The notes: generated by a model not told the origin, from the sequence alone. Numbered from the stretch's first letter, positions 1 to 9,644 are shown. The stretch is DNA of 64,000 nt from Lacinutrix sp. WUR7 (GCF_016864015.1 NZ_CP045067.1:1027001-1091000), one strand, 5' to 3'. Program-made: numbers and translations.

Positions 1-3000
1 TAAAAACCCGTTGGCTATTATTAAAAACTACAGATCCGCTATTCTTTATTTCTGCCATAAAACCCTGTGCAACTGCCAAATATCTTGATGGTGTTTTGGT
101 TCCGTCTAACGAACCATTATTTGCACCTTCGCCTCCTACAAATTGATATGCGCGTACAGATCCTGTTTTATTTACTTGTGCATAACCACCTTCATATTCT
201 GTGGTTACATGAGAAGTTCCTGCCCATTGTTGCCATAGTTGGATACTTCCTTCTAGAACAGCGGCATTATCATCTATAAACTTATAAACGTCTATTGCAG
301 ATGCATAAGGATTACCTAAAAGATATTCCGTTTTTGACACTCCTGATACAGATCCTGAACCTCCAATATCGGAAACACTTACTTTTATGGTTCCATTATT
401 TGGTTTCCCTTTAAAAATATATCCTTGTTCAGCCCCAACTCCTTTATGAATATAACCTACTCCAGAATTTATATTTGTATTTGTTGTTAATGTTTGGTAA
501 TCATAATAAGTTACTCCATTCTCATACGTATACATCCAACGAGAACTTAACTTTCCGGTTTGGTGGTTAGAACTAGTAAATACCATAGCATCTCCTGCAT
601 CATCCTTTAACATACTGATTTTAAAAGGTGTATTATTTTCATTGTTAGAAGTACTATTATTGTTCGTCAAGGCTGTTGCTTCTGTATTTCCGACAGGAGA
701 ACCCCAATAGTTATACCAATAATAACTAGATGCACCTTCTTGACGTCTTAATATTTCACCGTCAATATCTGTAACTAAATCGCTGCTATCTGTTTGCACC
801 AGCTGTGAGTCTTCTAATAAATCAATAGTACCATGAAGTTCTAAATACCATGAATTATTAATATAATTATCCTCATTGACTGTAAACCTTTTTTTGTCTT
901 TAACTAACAATCCTAAGTTTGTGTGTGATGCTAGTGTAGAAATATTATTACGAATATCAACAATACTCCAGTCCTTATTATTTGCTACAACATCAATATC
1001 CCAAACGTTCCCATGTTCCCAATTTTCTTGAGCGGTCCATAAACCATCTTGAATTGTTTTGTATGGCAGTGGCGCCGTTTGAAAGTAAATTCTCTTGATA
1101 TTATAAAGCTTAGCTCCTGTATATTGATCTATACTTGGTGTAACTTTATCATCTGTAATATCATCTTTAAAGCTATCCATTTTGTAATAACGAATTAAAT
1201 TTGCTCCTATAAAATTTTCAGAAATATCTTTTGGAATTATTTTTCCTTGGTTAAAATTTTCGGTTTCTTCTAATTCTTGATATACGGTTCTTTGAATTTC
1301 TGTTTCCGTAAGGCTGCTATTAAAGACTCTTACTTCGTCTATTTCTCCATGAAAATAATTTAAGTCTGTATCTGCAAGTCTTCCTATTGTAAAATTAGAT
1401 GTATCTGCATTAACACCTCCAGAACTTAAAGGAGATCCTTGTGCTTCCCCATTTACATAAAGTATGGTTTCGCTTCCGTTTGTAGTTGCTGCTACATGTG
1501 TCCAAATAGCATCTACAACTAAATCTGTAGATGTTAAAACAGCACGACCATTTAGCATTACTGTTACCGAATTATTCAAATCATTAACTACTAAATAAAA
1601 TTTATTTTGACCTGCAACAATTCTATTTGTATTTAATGTATTATCTCCTTCCGATTTTATCCAAGCCATGATTGTTGCGTTTCCGCTAGAGATAACATTA
1701 TCATCTTCTACGTAATCATTTCTTCCGTCAAAGAAAAGACTATACGACTTATCTAAATCTCTTGGAGAACCAAAATTCACATCATCTGTATCAAAAGCAT
1801 CTAATAATCCATCTGCATCGGCATCTGTATTACCATCAATAATTCCGTCATTATTTGCATCTAACCCTGCGTATATAGTTTCACTAATATCTGTTCCATT
1901 AGAAGGATCATTAGTAGCGTCATTACTATCTATATCTAAATAATCTGGAATACCATCTCCATCTGTATCTATAGGCACATTATAACTAAAGGTACCATGG
2001 TCTGTATCAGAATCTCCATCGGTATCATTATCATTGTCATCTATTGCTGATAAGATACCATCTCCATCTTGATCGTCTTCTGTATCATCGACCAAAGTAT
2101 CTTGATAATCTGAACCGTTTCCTACTCCGTCTCCATTTACATCTATATCACCAAATCCGTTATATTCTACGTTGTCAAAAACACCATCGTTATCACTATC
2201 TAAATCGATATGATTAGGTACGCCATCACCATCAGAATCTAAAGCGGTTAAACCTTCATAGGCATCGTGCATTCCATTTCCGTTAGCATCTACCCAAACG
2301 TTAGTAGCGTCATTGTAGACTGTAGCGTCAAAATTATCATCAACATAACCCAACTCTACTACGTTAGGAATTCCATCATTGTCATTATCTAAATCAATAA
2401 CATCTGCAACACCATCTCCATCTAAATCACAAAGTGTTTGTTTTACAAAAATATCATCAATTGCTAAATCATTTCCTTGTCCCCCTAATTGCGAGTTTGT
2501 TAATACTACTTTAAATTGAGAAACTGGGCTAATAAAACTTGCAGAAACCTCTACCCAATCTCCAGCTGGGCTTGTTGCTGGAATTAAACCAGATGTTTCT
2601 GACGCTATTTCATTACCAACATTATCATAAATAGTTATAGTAACTTCCGGCTTATTTCTATCATTTAGACCTGGAGCATCTGTACGATCTATATTTATAG
2701 CATAAAACCCAAATTGTATTGGTACTCCAGTTGTTACTCCTATGATATCTTGACTATAAAAAATACCTGGATCTTCTGCTGCATTAAAAATAGCCATTCT
2801 ACCATTTTCATCTCCTGCTGTATGATCTCCTCCTGTATACCAATAACCCTCTGCCCAATCTGAAATATCTACATTAATATCGCCTGTAACGCCATCTCCA
2901 TTAGTAATAGTATGGTGTACAGTATAATCTCCGTCATTTACACTTGTTGGGTTATAAGTTGCTGGACAAGAACCTGTACCATCTTCATAACAATAGGTAG

Positions 3001-4927
3001 TAGTTGCTCCTGCGTAATTACCATTAATTTGAATTCTATTAGTTCCAGCTCCAAAGGTTTCATTTAAAAAAACAAGATCTGTAGTTGTAGCATTAGGATA
3101 ACTAGCACAAGTTATAGATTCATAAGTATCTGTTAACCCATCGTTATCATCATCAATATCAACATTATCTGGTACACCATCTCCATCTGTATCTGGAAAA
3201 GTTTGTGCACCTTCTCCTTCTATTGCAAAAGTAAAAGGGTTTTCATCTGGATCATTAGAATGTACAGATACTGTAGATGCGAATGTTCCAACTACGTTTG
3301 GGTCAAAAGCGATTGTGAATGTAGTAGATTGATTAGGGTTTAATGTAGTAATGTCTGGTTGATTTTGCACAGTAAATGCAGCATTACCAGATAGACTTAC
3401 ATAAGGAGATTGCAATATTAAATTGGCTACACCTGTATTTTCTATAATAAATGTTCTTGTTACTGCCCCAGAGTTAATATCGTATACATTATAGTTTGTA
3501 TAGTTTTCTGTGGTTGTTGTGGTTGTTCCAGAAATAATATTAAGACCATTACCATACACATCTAGGTCTTGAGAAACAGCATCATTTTTTATGTCTACAA
3601 TATAATCTTCAAATTCTTCCGGATTAGCAGATGTTGTTCCACAAGGATTATCGGAATGCCAATATTGTCTTACTCCAATACGTAAAATAGTTTTACCTAA
3701 CCCCGCTGTTGCTGGTATAGTTATAGAACCTGGGTTAAAAGTATTATCTGTATTAGACAACGATTGATCTTCACCACTTCCTACAGGATTTACGTTCATT
3801 GAATTCCAAACCTCTTCAGCAATTGTAATATTACCATCTCTATTTAAATCCATATAAACCGTCCAACCAGATCTATTTTGAGACGCCATATTGTCTGAAA
3901 CAGAAAGCTCTATTGGGTATGTAGAACCTCTAGTTAAATCGGCACTTTGTGTACCTATATAATTCCCATAACCTCCATCATCTCCAGAGGTATTATTTAT
4001 GGTAGTAGTATCTCCTACTAGTAACACATTGGTTATATAATGCGTTCCTTGCGAATCACTTATAGGCGCACAGGCTCCAGAACCAACATAAACAGTAACT
4101 ACTCCAGTTTCACATTGATTTATACTATTACATATCGTATAGGTAAAACTATCTTCTCCTAAAAATTCATTATTTGGAATATATTCAAAAACACCATCCG
4201 AAATTTCGGTTACCGTTCCATTGGAAGATGTTGTTAACAAACTATAATCTTCACCATCTCCTCCTGTTGTACCAATATAATCATTGGATGCTACATTTAT
4301 CTGATTATCAACACCTGATACACTATTTTTTAAAACATTTAATTCATCATCACTAACTAATGGTGTGACTGCTACTTGATTGATATTTAATGTATAATCT
4401 TCTACTTCTGCTCTACCAGTATACGTACAACTATCTGCACTAACACTTGCACCACCACCACAATTTGAACAATAAGAAGCAGCAATTCTTAACACTGCTG
4501 TTCCAGGAAGAGCGGAACCACTTATAGCAATAGAAGCATTTGTTGTATCTGTAGTAGCTCCATTATTATTATAATTACCAGAATTATAAACCTCTACATA
4601 ACTACCATCTCCCTGATAGTCTATCCACATAACCACTTTTAAATTCCCCCAATTCTCTTTAATATGACTTACATTAATACTATATGTACTTCCTGCTGTT
4701 ACCGTTACAGATTGTGCCGTGTAATCGGAATATGTAGCATTATCTAAACCGGTGTAATTATTAATTTGGCTAGCATCATCCCCCAACACTTGCACATTGC
4801 TGATATTAAAATTGTTATAATCAAACATTCCTGATGGAGTGCACTGGGAATATCCTTGTTGAAAAGCTATTAAAAATATTACAAAAAATAATAGCCTGCT
4901 ATATTTAGCAGAATTAAGTAGTTTCAT
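1..4927 (-). CDS. Giant multidomain secreted protein, N-terminal part (runs off left edge)
   Basis: The minus-strand frame is open from an ATG at 4927 to the window edge (1642 codons, no stop), so the C-terminus is missing. Translation shows a signal peptide of about 28 residues ending in QQGYSQ, a GEVED domain (about 40-180), an Ig/cadherin-like linker with the motif EDSFTYTICN (about 185-285), a second GEVED domain (to about 450), a choice-of-anchor D domain (about 450-570), Asp-rich thrombospondin type 3 repeats (about 570-600 and 830-1050, DxDxDG pattern, calcium binding expected), a LamG/concanavalin-like domain (about 1057-1225), and a module with LLGNPYASAIDVYKFI that resembles the pre-C-terminal module of the two giant proteins at 32-45 kb. 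By analogy I infer a type IX secretion signal beyond the edge. It is likely a cell-surface or secreted adhesin; no catalytic domain was recognised. Confidence 0.85.
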   Translation of the reverse strand, partial: MKLLNSAKYSRLLFFVIFLIAFQQGYSQCTPSGMFDYNNFNISNVQVLGDDASQINNYTGLDNATYSDYTAQSVTVTAGSTYSINVSHIKENWGNLKVVMWIDYQGDGSYVEVYNSGNYNNNGATTDTTNASIAISGSALPGTAVLRIAASYCSNCGGGASVSADSCTYTGRAEVEDYTLNINQVAVTPLVSDDELNVLKNSVSGVDNQINVASNDYIGTTGGDGEDYSLLTTSSNGTVTEISDGVFEYIPNNEFLGEDSFTYTICNSINQCETGVVTVYVGSGACAPISDSQGTHYITNVLLVGDTTTINNTSGDDGGYGNYIGTQSADLTRGSTYPIELSVSDNMASQNRSGWTVYMDLNRDGNITIAEEVWNSMNVNPVGSGEDQSLSNTDNTFNPGSITIPATAGLGKTILRIGVRQYWHSDNPCGTTSANPEEFEDYIVDIKNDAVSQDLDVYGNGLNIISGTTTTTTENYTNYNVYDINSGAVTRTFIIENTGVANLILQSPYVSLSGNAAFTVQNQPDITTLNPNQSTTFTIAFDPNVVGTFASTVSVHSNDPDENPFTFAIEGEGAQTFPDTDGDGVPDNVDIDDDNDGLTDTYESITCASYPNATTTDLVFLNETFGAGTNRIQINGNYAGATTTYCYEDGTGSCPATYNPTSVNDGDYTVHHTITNGDGVTGDINVDISDWAEGYWYTGGDHTAGDENGRMAIFNAAEDPGIFYSQDIIGVTTGVPIQFGFYAINIDRTDAPGLNDRNKPEVTITIYDNVGNEIASETSGLIPATSPAGDWVEVSASFISPVSQFKVVLTNSQLGGQGNDLAIDDIFVKQTLCDLDGDGVADVIDLDNDNDGIPNVVELGYVDDNFDATVYNDATNVWVDANGNGMHDAYEGLTALDSDGDGVPNHIDLDSDNDGVFDNVEYNGFGDIDVNGDGVGNGSDYQDTLVDDTEDDQDGDGILSAIDDNDNDTDGDSDTDHGTFSYNVPIDTDGDGIPDYLDIDSNDATNDPSNGTDISETIYAGLDANNDGIIDGNTDADADGLLDAFDTDDVNFGSPRDLDKSYSLFFDGRNDYVEDDNVISSGNATIMAWIKSEGDNTLNTNRIVAGQNKFYLVVNDLNNSVTVMLNGRAVLTSTDLVVDAIWTHVAATTNGSETILYVNGEAQGSPLSSGGVNADTSNFTIGRLADTDLNYFHGEIDEVRVFNSSLTETEIQRTVYQELEETENFNQGKIIPKDISENFIGANLIRYYKMDSFKDDITDDKVTPSIDQYTGAKLYNIKRIYFQTAPLPYKTIQDGLWTAQENWEHGNVWDIDVVANNKDWSIVDIRNNISTLASHTNLGLLVKDKKRFTVNEDNYINNSWYLELHGTIDLLEDSQLVQTDSSDLVTDIDGEILRRQEGASSYYWYNYWGSPVGNTEATALTNNNSTSNNENNTPFKISMLKDDAGDAMVFTSSNHQTGKLSSRWMYTYENGVTYYDYQTLTTNTNINSGVGYIHKGVGAEQGYIFKGKPNNGTIKVSVSDIGGSGSVSGVSKTEYLLGNPYASAIDVYKFIDDNAAVLEGSIQLWQQWAGTSHVTTEYEGGYAQVNKTGSVRAYQFVGGEGANNGSLDGTKTPSRYLAVAQGFMAEIKNSGSVVFNNSQRVF

Positions 4928-4998
4928 CGTTAATTTAAAATTTGGGTTTCATCTAATCTAATCTTCAATAAACAATAAGAAAACCTTTATAGATGCAA

Positions 4999-5006
4999 CA
5001 AAGGTA
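4999..5006 (-). promoter_or_regulatory. Promoter -7 box for the giant secreted protein
   Basis: On the minus strand this reads TACCTTTG, matching the Bacteroidota -7 consensus TAnnTTTG, about 72 nt upstream of the ATG at 4927. The -33 element is poor (a TTTA-like stretch), so the call rests on the -7 box and its position. Confidence 0.45.
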
Positions 5007-5120
5007 GTTCATACCCGCTTTAAAGAAATTCTTTATCGGTGAAAAACGGAAAAGTATCGACGAGTGGTCTTTATTATAGGTTAATTAGTTTTATACTTTT
5101 AAGAAAAGTACTAGACTAAA

Positions 5121-5160
5121 AAAACTACCATAAACTTCAAAGGAAGTCTATGGTAGTTTT
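5121..5160 (-). terminator. Terminator downstream of radA
   Basis: An 18-bp stem (left arm AAAACTACCATAAACTTC at 5121-5138, right arm at 5143-5160, one mismatch) has a 4-nt loop. The A-run left of it becomes a U-run in the minus-strand transcript. It lies about 190 nt past the radA stop. Confidence 0.8.
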
Positions 5161-5346
5161 GCTTTACTAATGTCTTATTAAATAACTATCTTTTATTTAT
5201 ATTTTAGTGATTTTTGTCGTGATATACTTCTTAAACTTACTTCATAAGTTACTATAATAGAGTAACAGCACTATTATTAATCATTGCCTTTGTTTTACGC
5301 AACTCTTACTTAGCAAATAGGATTTAAAAACGTTTAGAAAAGAATA

Positions 5347-6705
5347 CTATAGGATAAATGCTACCAATTCCTCAACCGTAGATATTAATTGAATTTTTAT
5401 TGTTAGATTTTTAAGTGCTATTTTATTGTATTTAGACACAAATATGGTAGAAAATCCTAATTTTTCGGCTTCCAGAATACGTTGTTCCACACGTTGTACG
5501 GGACGAATTTCTCCAGACAAGCCAACCTCTGCGGCAAAGCAATAATTTTTTGGTAGTGCTTCATCTTCATTAGAAGATAAAATTGCAGCTACAACAGCCA
5601 AATCTATTGCTGGATCATCTACAGATATTCCTCCTGTAATATTTAAAAATACATCTTTTGCACCAAGGAGAAAACCAGCTCGTTTTTCTAAAACTGCTAA
5701 CAGCATATTTAATCTTTTCGCATTAAATCCGGTGGCACTTCGTTGTGGCGTACCATAAACTGCGGTACTAACTAATGCTTGCACTTCTATCATAAGTGGT
5801 CTTAATCCTTCAATAGTAGAAGCAACAGCGTTACCAGACAAGTCTTCATCTTTTTTAGAGATTAATATTTCACTCGGGTTAGAAACTTCTTTTAAACCAG
5901 AACCTTGCATTTCATAAATACCAATTTCATTAGTAGAACCAAAACGGTTTTTATTGGCACGAAGAATTCTGAAAAGATGGTTTCTATCTCCTTCAAACTG
6001 AAGTACAGTATCTACCATGTGCTCTAATATTTTTGGTCCTGCAATGTTTCCATCTTTTGTAATATGACCAATTAATAGCACTGGAGTTGCTGTTTCTTTT
6101 GCAAATTTAATGAGTTCTGTAGTACATTCTTTAATTTGAGAAATACTTCCGCTAGACGATTCTATATAATCACTATGTAAGGTTTGTATAGAATCTATAA
6201 CCACAATATCGGGCTCTAGCGCTTCAATTTGCTTAAAGATATTTTGGGTTTTTGTTTCGGTAAGAATAAAGCAGGTATCATTATTCGCATGTATACGTTC
6301 TGCTCGCATTTTTATTTGTTTTTGGCTTTCTTCACCAGAAACATATAAGGTTTTATATGGCAGTTTTAATGCTATTTGAAGCAATAAAGTACTTTTACCT
6401 ATTCCTGGTTCTCCTCCTAAAAGGATTAAAGATCCGGGTACAATTCCGCCACCAAGCACGCGATTAAACTCGCCATCTTGCGTGTCTAACCTTGCATCTT
6501 CTGATGCATCTATAGCATTAATAGTTAACGGCTTTGAAACACGCTTTTTTGTCGAAGTTGGTGTTTTCCAGTCGCTTTTTTCTGGTTTTTGAATTACCTC
6601 TTCTACTATCGTGTTCCACTCTTTACAAGAAGTACATTGTCCTTGCCATTTTGCGTATTGCGATCCACAGTTCTGACAAAAAAAAGTTGTTTTTACTTTA
6701 GCCAT
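5347..6705 (-). CDS. radA: DNA repair protein RadA
   Basis: RadA is a RecA-like ATPase that promotes branch migration of recombination intermediates in the cytoplasm. The 452 residues are the usual full length. Visible features are an N-terminal C4 zinc finger (Cys10, Cys13, Cys24, Cys27), a Walker A motif GGEPGIGKST near residue 100, the RadA-specific KNRFG motif, and a C-terminal Lon-protease-like domain. The start ATG at 6705 places the zinc finger at its normal distance from the N-terminus. A perfect TTCCGT-loop-ACGGAA hairpin lies 8-23 nt upstream of the ATG. The esterase-fold gene lies 92 nt upstream on the same strand and may be co-transcribed. Confidence 0.97.
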   Translation of the reverse strand: MAKVKTTFFCQNCGSQYAKWQGQCTSCKEWNTIVEEVIQKPEKSDWKTPTSTKKRVSKPLTINAIDASEDARLDTQDGEFNRVLGGGIVPGSLILLGGEPGIGKSTLLLQIALKLPYKTLYVSGEESQKQIKMRAERIHANNDTCFILTETKTQNIFKQIEALEPDIVVIDSIQTLHSDYIESSSGSISQIKECTTELIKFAKETATPVLLIGHITKDGNIAGPKILEHMVDTVLQFEGDRNHLFRILRANKNRFGSTNEIGIYEMQGSGLKEVSNPSEILISKKDEDLSGNAVASTIEGLRPLMIEVQALVSTAVYGTPQRSATGFNAKRLNMLLAVLEKRAGFLLGAKDVFLNITGGISVDDPAIDLAVVAAILSSNEDEALPKNYCFAAEVGLSGEIRPVQRVEQRILEAEKLGFSTIFVSKYNKIALKNLTIKIQLISTVEELVAFIL

Positions 6706-6712
6706 GTTTACC

Positions 6713-6728
6713 TTCCGTGAAAACGGAA
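6713..6728 (-). repeat. Short leader hairpin TTCCGT-TTTC-ACGGAA upstream of radA
   Basis: In the gene's sense orientation this is a perfect 6-bp stem with a TTTC loop, ending 7 nt before the radA ATG. The same design, in the same orientation relative to the gene, occurs before DUF2007 (24777-24794) and gpsA (62750-62767), and in extended form before umuD (20986-21021). Confidence 0.7.
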
Positions 6729-6797
6729 ACTTTTTTAATTACTGATACAATTATTCTTGTGTAAAACCTTCCAGATTTCTAAAAGCCTGAATGCTAT

Positions 6798-7946
6798 TTA
6801 ATAGCCAAAATCTGCTTTAATCTCGTCTGATTTCTCCAACATTAAATCCTTAGTTAGGCCAGCTATTTCTTCTAACATAAATGCTGACTGGTAGGTTTTC
6901 ATGGCTTTTTTAGGCTCATTCGTTTCTTCATAAAAACGTGCTAGATAATAGTTTCCTAACATGGTTTCTGGATATTGCTTACGTGCTAATTTCCCTAATT
7001 CTTCGTAATAAATGTATTGTTCATTTTTATTTATTGCTGCAGATATCGCTTTAAAATCATTCACCAATATTTGTTTTTTTATTCCGAATAAATCTTCAAT
7101 AGTTTGGTATTTATCTAACAAATAAGTCACTGGAGATCCCTCTAATTTAAGAATAGTCTCTTTGTATTCTTTTTTACTAATTGGCTGAAAAACTAAAAAA
7201 ATACTTTCTAGCGCTTTTGGGATGGCATGTGCTGGTAATGCATAATGGGAAGGTCCTTCAAAAACATCAAAATTATAAAGCACATTTTTATTATCTAATG
7301 CTTTAATATTAGTGTTTAAGGCTTCCGTTTTAGCTTTTATAGATTTTACGTCATTAGTAGATGTTGCTAAATAATAAAAGAGTTTTGTTTCAAATCCTTT
7401 TAATCTTTCCGGAATATACGTAGCCATATCTGGTGCTAAATCTGGACTTATACTAATATACGCTTGAAACAAAGGCAATGGTTTCAACATAAAATAGTTA
7501 ATAAAATTTGCTGTTTCCCCATGACCAATAGCAACTTTAAAGTTTTCTGTTCTGTACTTTTTTTCTAAATGCGGAACGAGTTCCATGCCTACAAATTCAA
7601 AAAAATCTGCTCCAGAATCTACTGGCAAAGAACTTTGTTCTGAATAATTAGTATCATCTCTTCGTTTATCTAATTGATTAACACCAACAACTATTGCTTC
7701 TGGCATGTTTTCCCAATAGGAATAATAATCGACATTACCCGCTACTATTTCAAACATATAATCCCCATCAAAAACTATAATTAACGGATAGCTTTTATTG
7801 GTGTTTTCATCATAACCTCTTGGTAATTGAATTTTTATTTCACGAGTATCATTCAATTTTTGCGAATCGAAAGTTTCGTATTGTACTTGAGCGTTAGAAA
7901 ATTGAAATGTAAAAAGTAAAACTATCGCGTAGATTAATGCTTTCAT
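6798..7946 (-). CDS. Secreted esterase-fold (PF00756-like) protein lacking the nucleophile serine
   Basis: A 382-aa protein with a signal peptide (about residues 1-19, ending NAQ) and an esterase-D-like alpha/beta hydrolase fold: PLIIVFDGDYMFE near residue 55, a nucleophile-elbow region, and a late His in EGPSHYALP. The C-terminal third (about 275-382) looks helical and TPR-like. The nucleophile elbow reads GHGETANF, so the Ser expected at position 143 (GxSxG) is Gly. I infer a non-catalytic or altered member rather than a working Ser esterase. It probably acts in the periplasm. It is on the same strand as radA, 92 nt upstream. The function is unknown. Confidence 0.7.
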   Translation of the reverse strand: MKALIYAIVLLFTFQFSNAQVQYETFDSQKLNDTREIKIQLPRGYDENTNKSYPLIIVFDGDYMFEIVAGNVDYYSYWENMPEAIVVGVNQLDKRRDDTNYSEQSSLPVDSGADFFEFVGMELVPHLEKKYRTENFKVAIGHGETANFINYFMLKPLPLFQAYISISPDLAPDMATYIPERLKGFETKLFYYLATSTNDVKSIKAKTEALNTNIKALDNKNVLYNFDVFEGPSHYALPAHAIPKALESIFLVFQPISKKEYKETILKLEGSPVTYLLDKYQTIEDLFGIKKQILVNDFKAISAAINKNEQYIYYEELGKLARKQYPETMLGNYYLARFYEETNEPKKAMKTYQSAFMLEEIAGLTKDLMLEKSDEIKADFGY

Positions 7947-8024
7947 TTATTAAGTATTTGAGAATTGAAAATGCAAGTTACAAATTATTTTTTTCTGTTT
8001 TTAAATTAGAAAAAACAATAAAAA

Positions 8025-8046
8025 AACCCTCAATAAATTGAGAGTT
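8025..8046 (-). terminator. Terminator downstream of panD
   Basis: A 10-bp stem with one mismatch (AACCCTCAAT at 8025-8034 against ATTGAGAGTT at 8037-8046) has a 2-nt centre. The A-rich left flank gives a U-run on the minus transcript. It starts 27 nt past the panD stop. Confidence 0.7.
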
Positions 8047-8073
8047 CATCTATAATACTATTGTTTTATTACT

Positions 8074-8424
8074 TTATTTTAAAAGGTTGGTTGCCTCATC
8101 TGGGAAAACCAACGCCGGCTTAAATGTTTTTGCTTTTTTAAGTTTCATAAAAGCATAGGTAATTAAAATAAGCACATCTCCTGGAGATACTAACCTTGCG
8201 GCAGCCCCGTTTAATGTGATTTCACCAGAATTTCTTGGCCCTGGAATGGCATACGTTTCTAAACGAGCGCCATTGTTATTATTTACAATTTGCACTTTTT
8301 CACCTTGAATAATGTTCGCGGCATCCATTAAATCTTCATCAATAGTTATACTACCAATATAATTAAGGTCTGCTCCGGTAACTTTTACTCGGTGAATTTT
8401 AGATTTTACTACTTGTATTTGCAT
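8074..8424 (-). CDS. panD: Aspartate 1-decarboxylase
   Basis: PanD makes beta-alanine from L-aspartate for pantothenate and CoA synthesis. It is a pyruvoyl enzyme activated by self-cleavage between Gly24 and Ser25, and exactly that pair is seen in [14 protein letters not shown]. Other family marks are Lys9, the Arg in GARLETY and NGAAARL. The length of 116 aa is normal. panC lies upstream on the same strand, but 175 bp separate them and panD appears to have its own promoter, whose -7 box is so close to the ATG that the mRNA may be leaderless. Confidence 0.97.
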   Translation of the reverse strand: MQIQVVKSKIHRVKVTGADLNYIGSITIDEDLMDAANIIQGEKVQIVNNNNGARLETYAIPGPRNSGEITLNGAAARLVSPGDVLILITYAFMKLKKAKTFKPALVFPDEATNLLK

Positions 8425-8428
8425 GTGG

Positions 8429-8436
8429 CAAAGATA
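8429..8436 (-). promoter_or_regulatory. Promoter -7 box for panD (near-leaderless)
   Basis: The minus strand reads TATCTTTG (TAnnTTTG consensus) with a TTTA-type -33 region about 20 nt further upstream. The ATG begins only 4 nt after the box, so the predicted transcription start falls at or almost at the start codon. Confidence 0.55.
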
Positions 8437-8599
8437 ATTAATTAAGTGAAGTGATTTAAACTTTTTCTTTTTGCTGCAAATTTATCCTATTTTAATTTGA
8501 CTTTGACTTTTTTTCAACCTTAACTAATGCTATGCTTTTAAAAAAGGCTTCATCGAATTAAAAAATCTATAATTTTCGCTACACAACAAAAAATTCAAA

Positions 8600-9448
8600 T
8601 TACTTCAGTGCGATATTGTCTATTAATCTAATGTCATCTGCATAGACAGCAATAAACGCTCTATAGTTTTTTTTATTTGATTTTCTTTTTACTGTTTTTA
8701 ATGTCTTTACGTCTGCCATAATAAAGTATTCTAACTTTAATAATTCATGTTTAGCAAACTCTTTGTAAACCCATTCTGTAACTTTATTAGCACTTTTTGT
8801 GCCAAACTTATCTTTAGCCGTTTGTAATGTTTTATAAATAAAAGGAGCCGCAGCTTTATACACGGGTTTTAGCCTTGTATTTCTAGAACTCATAGCTAAA
8901 CCATTAGATTCTCTATGTATTTCACACCCTGTTATCTTCACAGGAATGTCATACTTCTCTACCAGTTTTTTTATAATAGCTAATTGCTGAAAATCCTTTT
9001 CTCCAAAATAAGCATTATCTGGTGTTATAATTTCAAATAAACGTTTTACAATAGTACCCACACCATCAAAATGTCCATCTCTAAATTTACCTTCCATTTC
9101 GTGCTCTAGACCATCAAAACTAAAATGTTGGGCTACTACGTTGTTTTCATAGATGTCACTTACAGAAGGTGCATATATTATAATATCTTTAGACAACGTT
9201 TTTAATAAATCGGCATCTTTTTCTAAAGTTCTTGGGTATTTTTTTAAATCTTCGGCATTATCAAACTGTGTCGGATTAACAAAAACACTAACTACAGCAA
9301 CATCATTATTAGCTAGCGCCTCCGCTACTAAAGACAAATGACCTTGGTGCAAGGCTCCCATAGTTGGCACAAAACCAATAGTTTGGTTTTTAAGCTTTAA
9401 TTGGGCTATAAATTTTTGAATTTGTTTTATTTCTGAAAAGATATTCAT
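8600..9448 (-). CDS. panC: Pantothenate synthetase (pantoate--beta-alanine ligase)
   Basis: PanC joins pantoate and beta-alanine with ATP through a pantoyl-adenylate. At 282 aa it is full length. The nucleotide-binding HIGH-type segment PTMGALHQGHLSLV lies near residue 30, the FVNPTQF substrate motif follows, YFGEKDFQQL is in the middle, and the KMSKS-equivalent LAMSSRNTRL is near residue 190. The product uses the beta-alanine made by the neighbouring PanD. It is transcribed divergently from the starch-synthase-like gene. Confidence 0.97.
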   Translation of the reverse strand: MNIFSEIKQIQKFIAQLKLKNQTIGFVPTMGALHQGHLSLVAEALANNDVAVVSVFVNPTQFDNAEDLKKYPRTLEKDADLLKTLSKDIIIYAPSVSDIYENNVVAQHFSFDGLEHEMEGKFRDGHFDGVGTIVKRLFEIITPDNAYFGEKDFQQLAIIKKLVEKYDIPVKITGCEIHRESNGLAMSSRNTRLKPVYKAAAPFIYKTLQTAKDKFGTKSANKVTEWVYKEFAKHELLKLEYFIMADVKTLKTVKRKSNKKNYRAFIAVYADDIRLIDNIALK

Positions 9449-9471
9449 ATTTAATAAAAAATTAACGTGTG

Positions 9472-9479
9472 CAAACTTA
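9472..9479 (-). promoter_or_regulatory. Promoter -7 box for panC
   Basis: The minus strand reads TAAGTTTG, a TAnnTTTG match, 23 nt upstream of the panC ATG, in the divergent 196-bp intergenic region. No well-spaced -33 TTTG was found. Confidence 0.45.
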
Positions 9480-9510
9480 ATATTTTACTGACAAACTGCA
9501 TAAAATTTTG

Positions 9511-9518
9511 TACTTTTG
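9511..9518 (+). promoter_or_regulatory. Promoter -7 box for the starch synthase/DUF4270/glmS unit
   Basis: TACTTTTG matches TAnnTTTG, with a TTTACTG stretch (9484-9490) near the -33 position. It leaves a leader of about 125 nt before the ATG at 9645. Confidence 0.5.
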
Positions 9519-9644
9519 CGTGTTTTTTATTTTGAAATTTTTCAAACAAACAAGTATATATAACCGCCTATTGAAGTTTTTAGAAACAATTAAAAGTCAA
9601 TTTTGGGGTTACATATTGTATAAAAAAACATTAAAAACAGCTAT

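Larger units (their letters stand above)
4928..5346. other. Intergenic region between the giant gene and radA
   Basis: This 419-bp stretch has no convincing coding frame. It holds the giant gene's leader and -7 box (4928-5006) and the radA terminator hairpin (5121-5160). Between 5161 and 5346 it is AT-rich and I see nothing definable. Confidence 0.7.

Noticed and set aside
1770-2440. Repeated short motifs that might look like a CRISPR or tandem DNA array
   Set aside because: They encode the Asp-rich DxDxDG thrombospondin type 3 repeats in frame; spacing and sequence are not CRISPR-like.
67-4356. Short plus-strand open frames inside the left-edge giant gene
   Set aside because: They are antisense shadows of a long, domain-rich minus-strand frame.
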